Source: Bacteroidaceae bacterium (GTDB lineage Bacteria; Bacteroidota; Bacteroidia; Bacteroidales; Bacteroidaceae). From it: a DNA stretch of 5,716 nt. Below, piece after piece: positions 5,485-5,716 of the stretch. The translations under genes were made by a program, and so were the position numbers. The notes beneath the pieces were generated by a model. It was not told where the DNA came from. It saw only the letters and a list, made by a program, of their open reading frames with translations, and made no database searches. The stretch lies in contig JAFYYO010000071.1 in assembly GCA_017557475.1 (NCBI GenBank), forward strand, positions 1 to 5,716, in the 5' to 3' direction. The number at the start of each line of letters is the position of its first letter. The first letter of the stretch is position 1.

Positions 5485-5633
5485 GTCATTAGTCATTAGT
5501 CATTAGTCATTAAGGATTTTTCGATACCATTTCTACTCCATTAAATAATATATATCATAATATATATTATTTAATGAGCTCTAATCCGAGTTGAATTTTC
5601 CTTAATGACTAATGACTAATGACACTTAATGAC
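5485..5633. repeat. Large inverted repeat with arms made of GTCATTA heptads
   Basis: The left side has four GTCATTA units (5485-5512) and the right side has three TAATGAC units (5603-5623) plus a fourth after a three-base gap (5627-5633). Bases 5492-5516 and 5599-5623 are perfect inverse complements over 25 positions. After a 3x3 T-T internal loop, TTCGA (5520-5524) pairs with TTGAA (5591-5595), with one G-U. The centre holds a further 17-bp palindrome. As RNA it would form a very stable hairpin; as DNA it could extrude a cruciform or block transcription in either direction. No terminal transposon features or target duplications could be recognised with confidence. Confidence 0.85.
5539..5576. 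repeat. 17-bp AT-rich palindrome with 4-base spacer
   Basis: Bases 5539-5555 (CATTAAATAATATATAT) are a perfect inverse complement of 5560-5576, separated by CATA. All pairs are A-T except the outermost C-G. It lies at the centre of the larger heptad inverted repeat, which makes the whole element a nested dyad. Possible roles include cruciform formation, protein binding or a terminator-like block; none can be decided from sequence. Confidence 0.85.
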
Positions 5634-5716
5634 TGCTTTAATAATTACCCTATTGTCCATGTTCTCCTTGATTTGTGGAGATATGTGACACTTGCTGTTA
5701 AAAATGTAATTAGATG

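Larger units (their letters stand above)
5208..5716. other. Gene-poor intergenic region rich in repeats and dyads
   Basis: No open frame here looks like a protein gene. In order it holds a 22-bp-period repeat (5210-5252), an AAAGA-A-TCTTT dyad (5286-5296), a terminator-like hairpin (5301-5328), small dyads CTCCG/CGGAG (5342-5355) and TGGATTT/AAATCCA (5374-5389), a minus-strand promoter-like pair of boxes (5393-5425), an interrupted T-tract of eight T, A, eight T (5438-5454), a large heptad-built inverted repeat (5485-5633) and an 83-base AT-rich end in which I see only a small TCTCC/GGAGA dyad (5663-5681). I saw no tRNA, rRNA or transposase fragment. Confidence 0.8.

Noticed and set aside
5270..5506. 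Overlapping open frames of 78 codons (+, GTG start) and 70 codons (-) downstream of clpB
   Set aside because: Both read through the 5301-5328 hairpin, the T-tract and heptad repeats, lack ribosome sites and show no domain; treated as intergenic.
5485..5633. CRISPR array or insertion sequence
   Set aside because: The repeats are 7 bases with no spacers, and no transposase or target duplication is present.
5616..5660. Minus-strand 14-codon peptide preceded by AAGGAG (ATG at 5660-5658)
   Set aside because: Spacing of three bases is too short, the peptide ends in the heptad repeat, and such small frames are expected by chance.

Overview
The window reads as a chromosomal housekeeping segment of a member of the Bacteroidota, most likely a Bacteroidales or Prevotella-like organism. 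This rests on the flavour of the proteins (an E. coli-type PurB ending in TYTGI, a pseudouridine synthase with a long Gly/Tyr/Arg/Gln-rich N-terminus, an AsnRS ending [10 protein letters not shown]), on the lack of Shine-Dalgarno sequences before two of the three visible starts, on a minus-strand TATCTTTG box that fits the Bacteroides -7 promoter consensus TAnnTTTG, and on heptanucleotide repeats between genes. No database search was possible, so the genus is inference.

All four genes are on the + strand. Positions 1-270 are the 3' end of purB (adenylosuccinate lyase). Eleven bases later an RsuA/RluB-family rRNA pseudouridine synthase (282-1514) begins, carrying a repetitive N-terminal tail. 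Its stop codon runs into a heptad repeat (AGTTCAT)n whose fifth unit supplies the ATG of asnS (1545-2984, asparaginyl-tRNA synthetase). These three genes look like one operon linking purine synthesis and translation. After a 108-bp gap comes a ClpB-type AAA+ disaggregase (3093-5207) that naturally lacks the N-terminal domain.

The most striking signal is the 108-bp asnS-clpB gap. It can fold almost entirely into two nested stems. The outer one (2990-3005 with 3075-3090, 16 contiguous pairs) buries an unusually strong Shine-Dalgarno sequence of clpB. The inner one (3022-3059) pairs an anti-Shine-Dalgarno sequence with a second, decoy Shine-Dalgarno-like sequence. This has the architecture of a translational switch or RNA thermometer in front of a heat-shock-type gene. 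That function is inference; the complementarity is directly visible.

Positions 5208-5716 hold no convincing gene. They contain a 22-bp-period tandem repeat just after clpB, a terminator-like hairpin (5301-5328), a minus-strand promoter-like element (5393-5425), an interrupted T-tract, and a large inverted repeat (5485-5633). The arms of that inverted repeat are built from GTCATTA heptads and enclose a 17-bp AT-rich palindrome. Functionally, the window combines purine biosynthesis, rRNA modification, tRNA charging and protein disaggregation.
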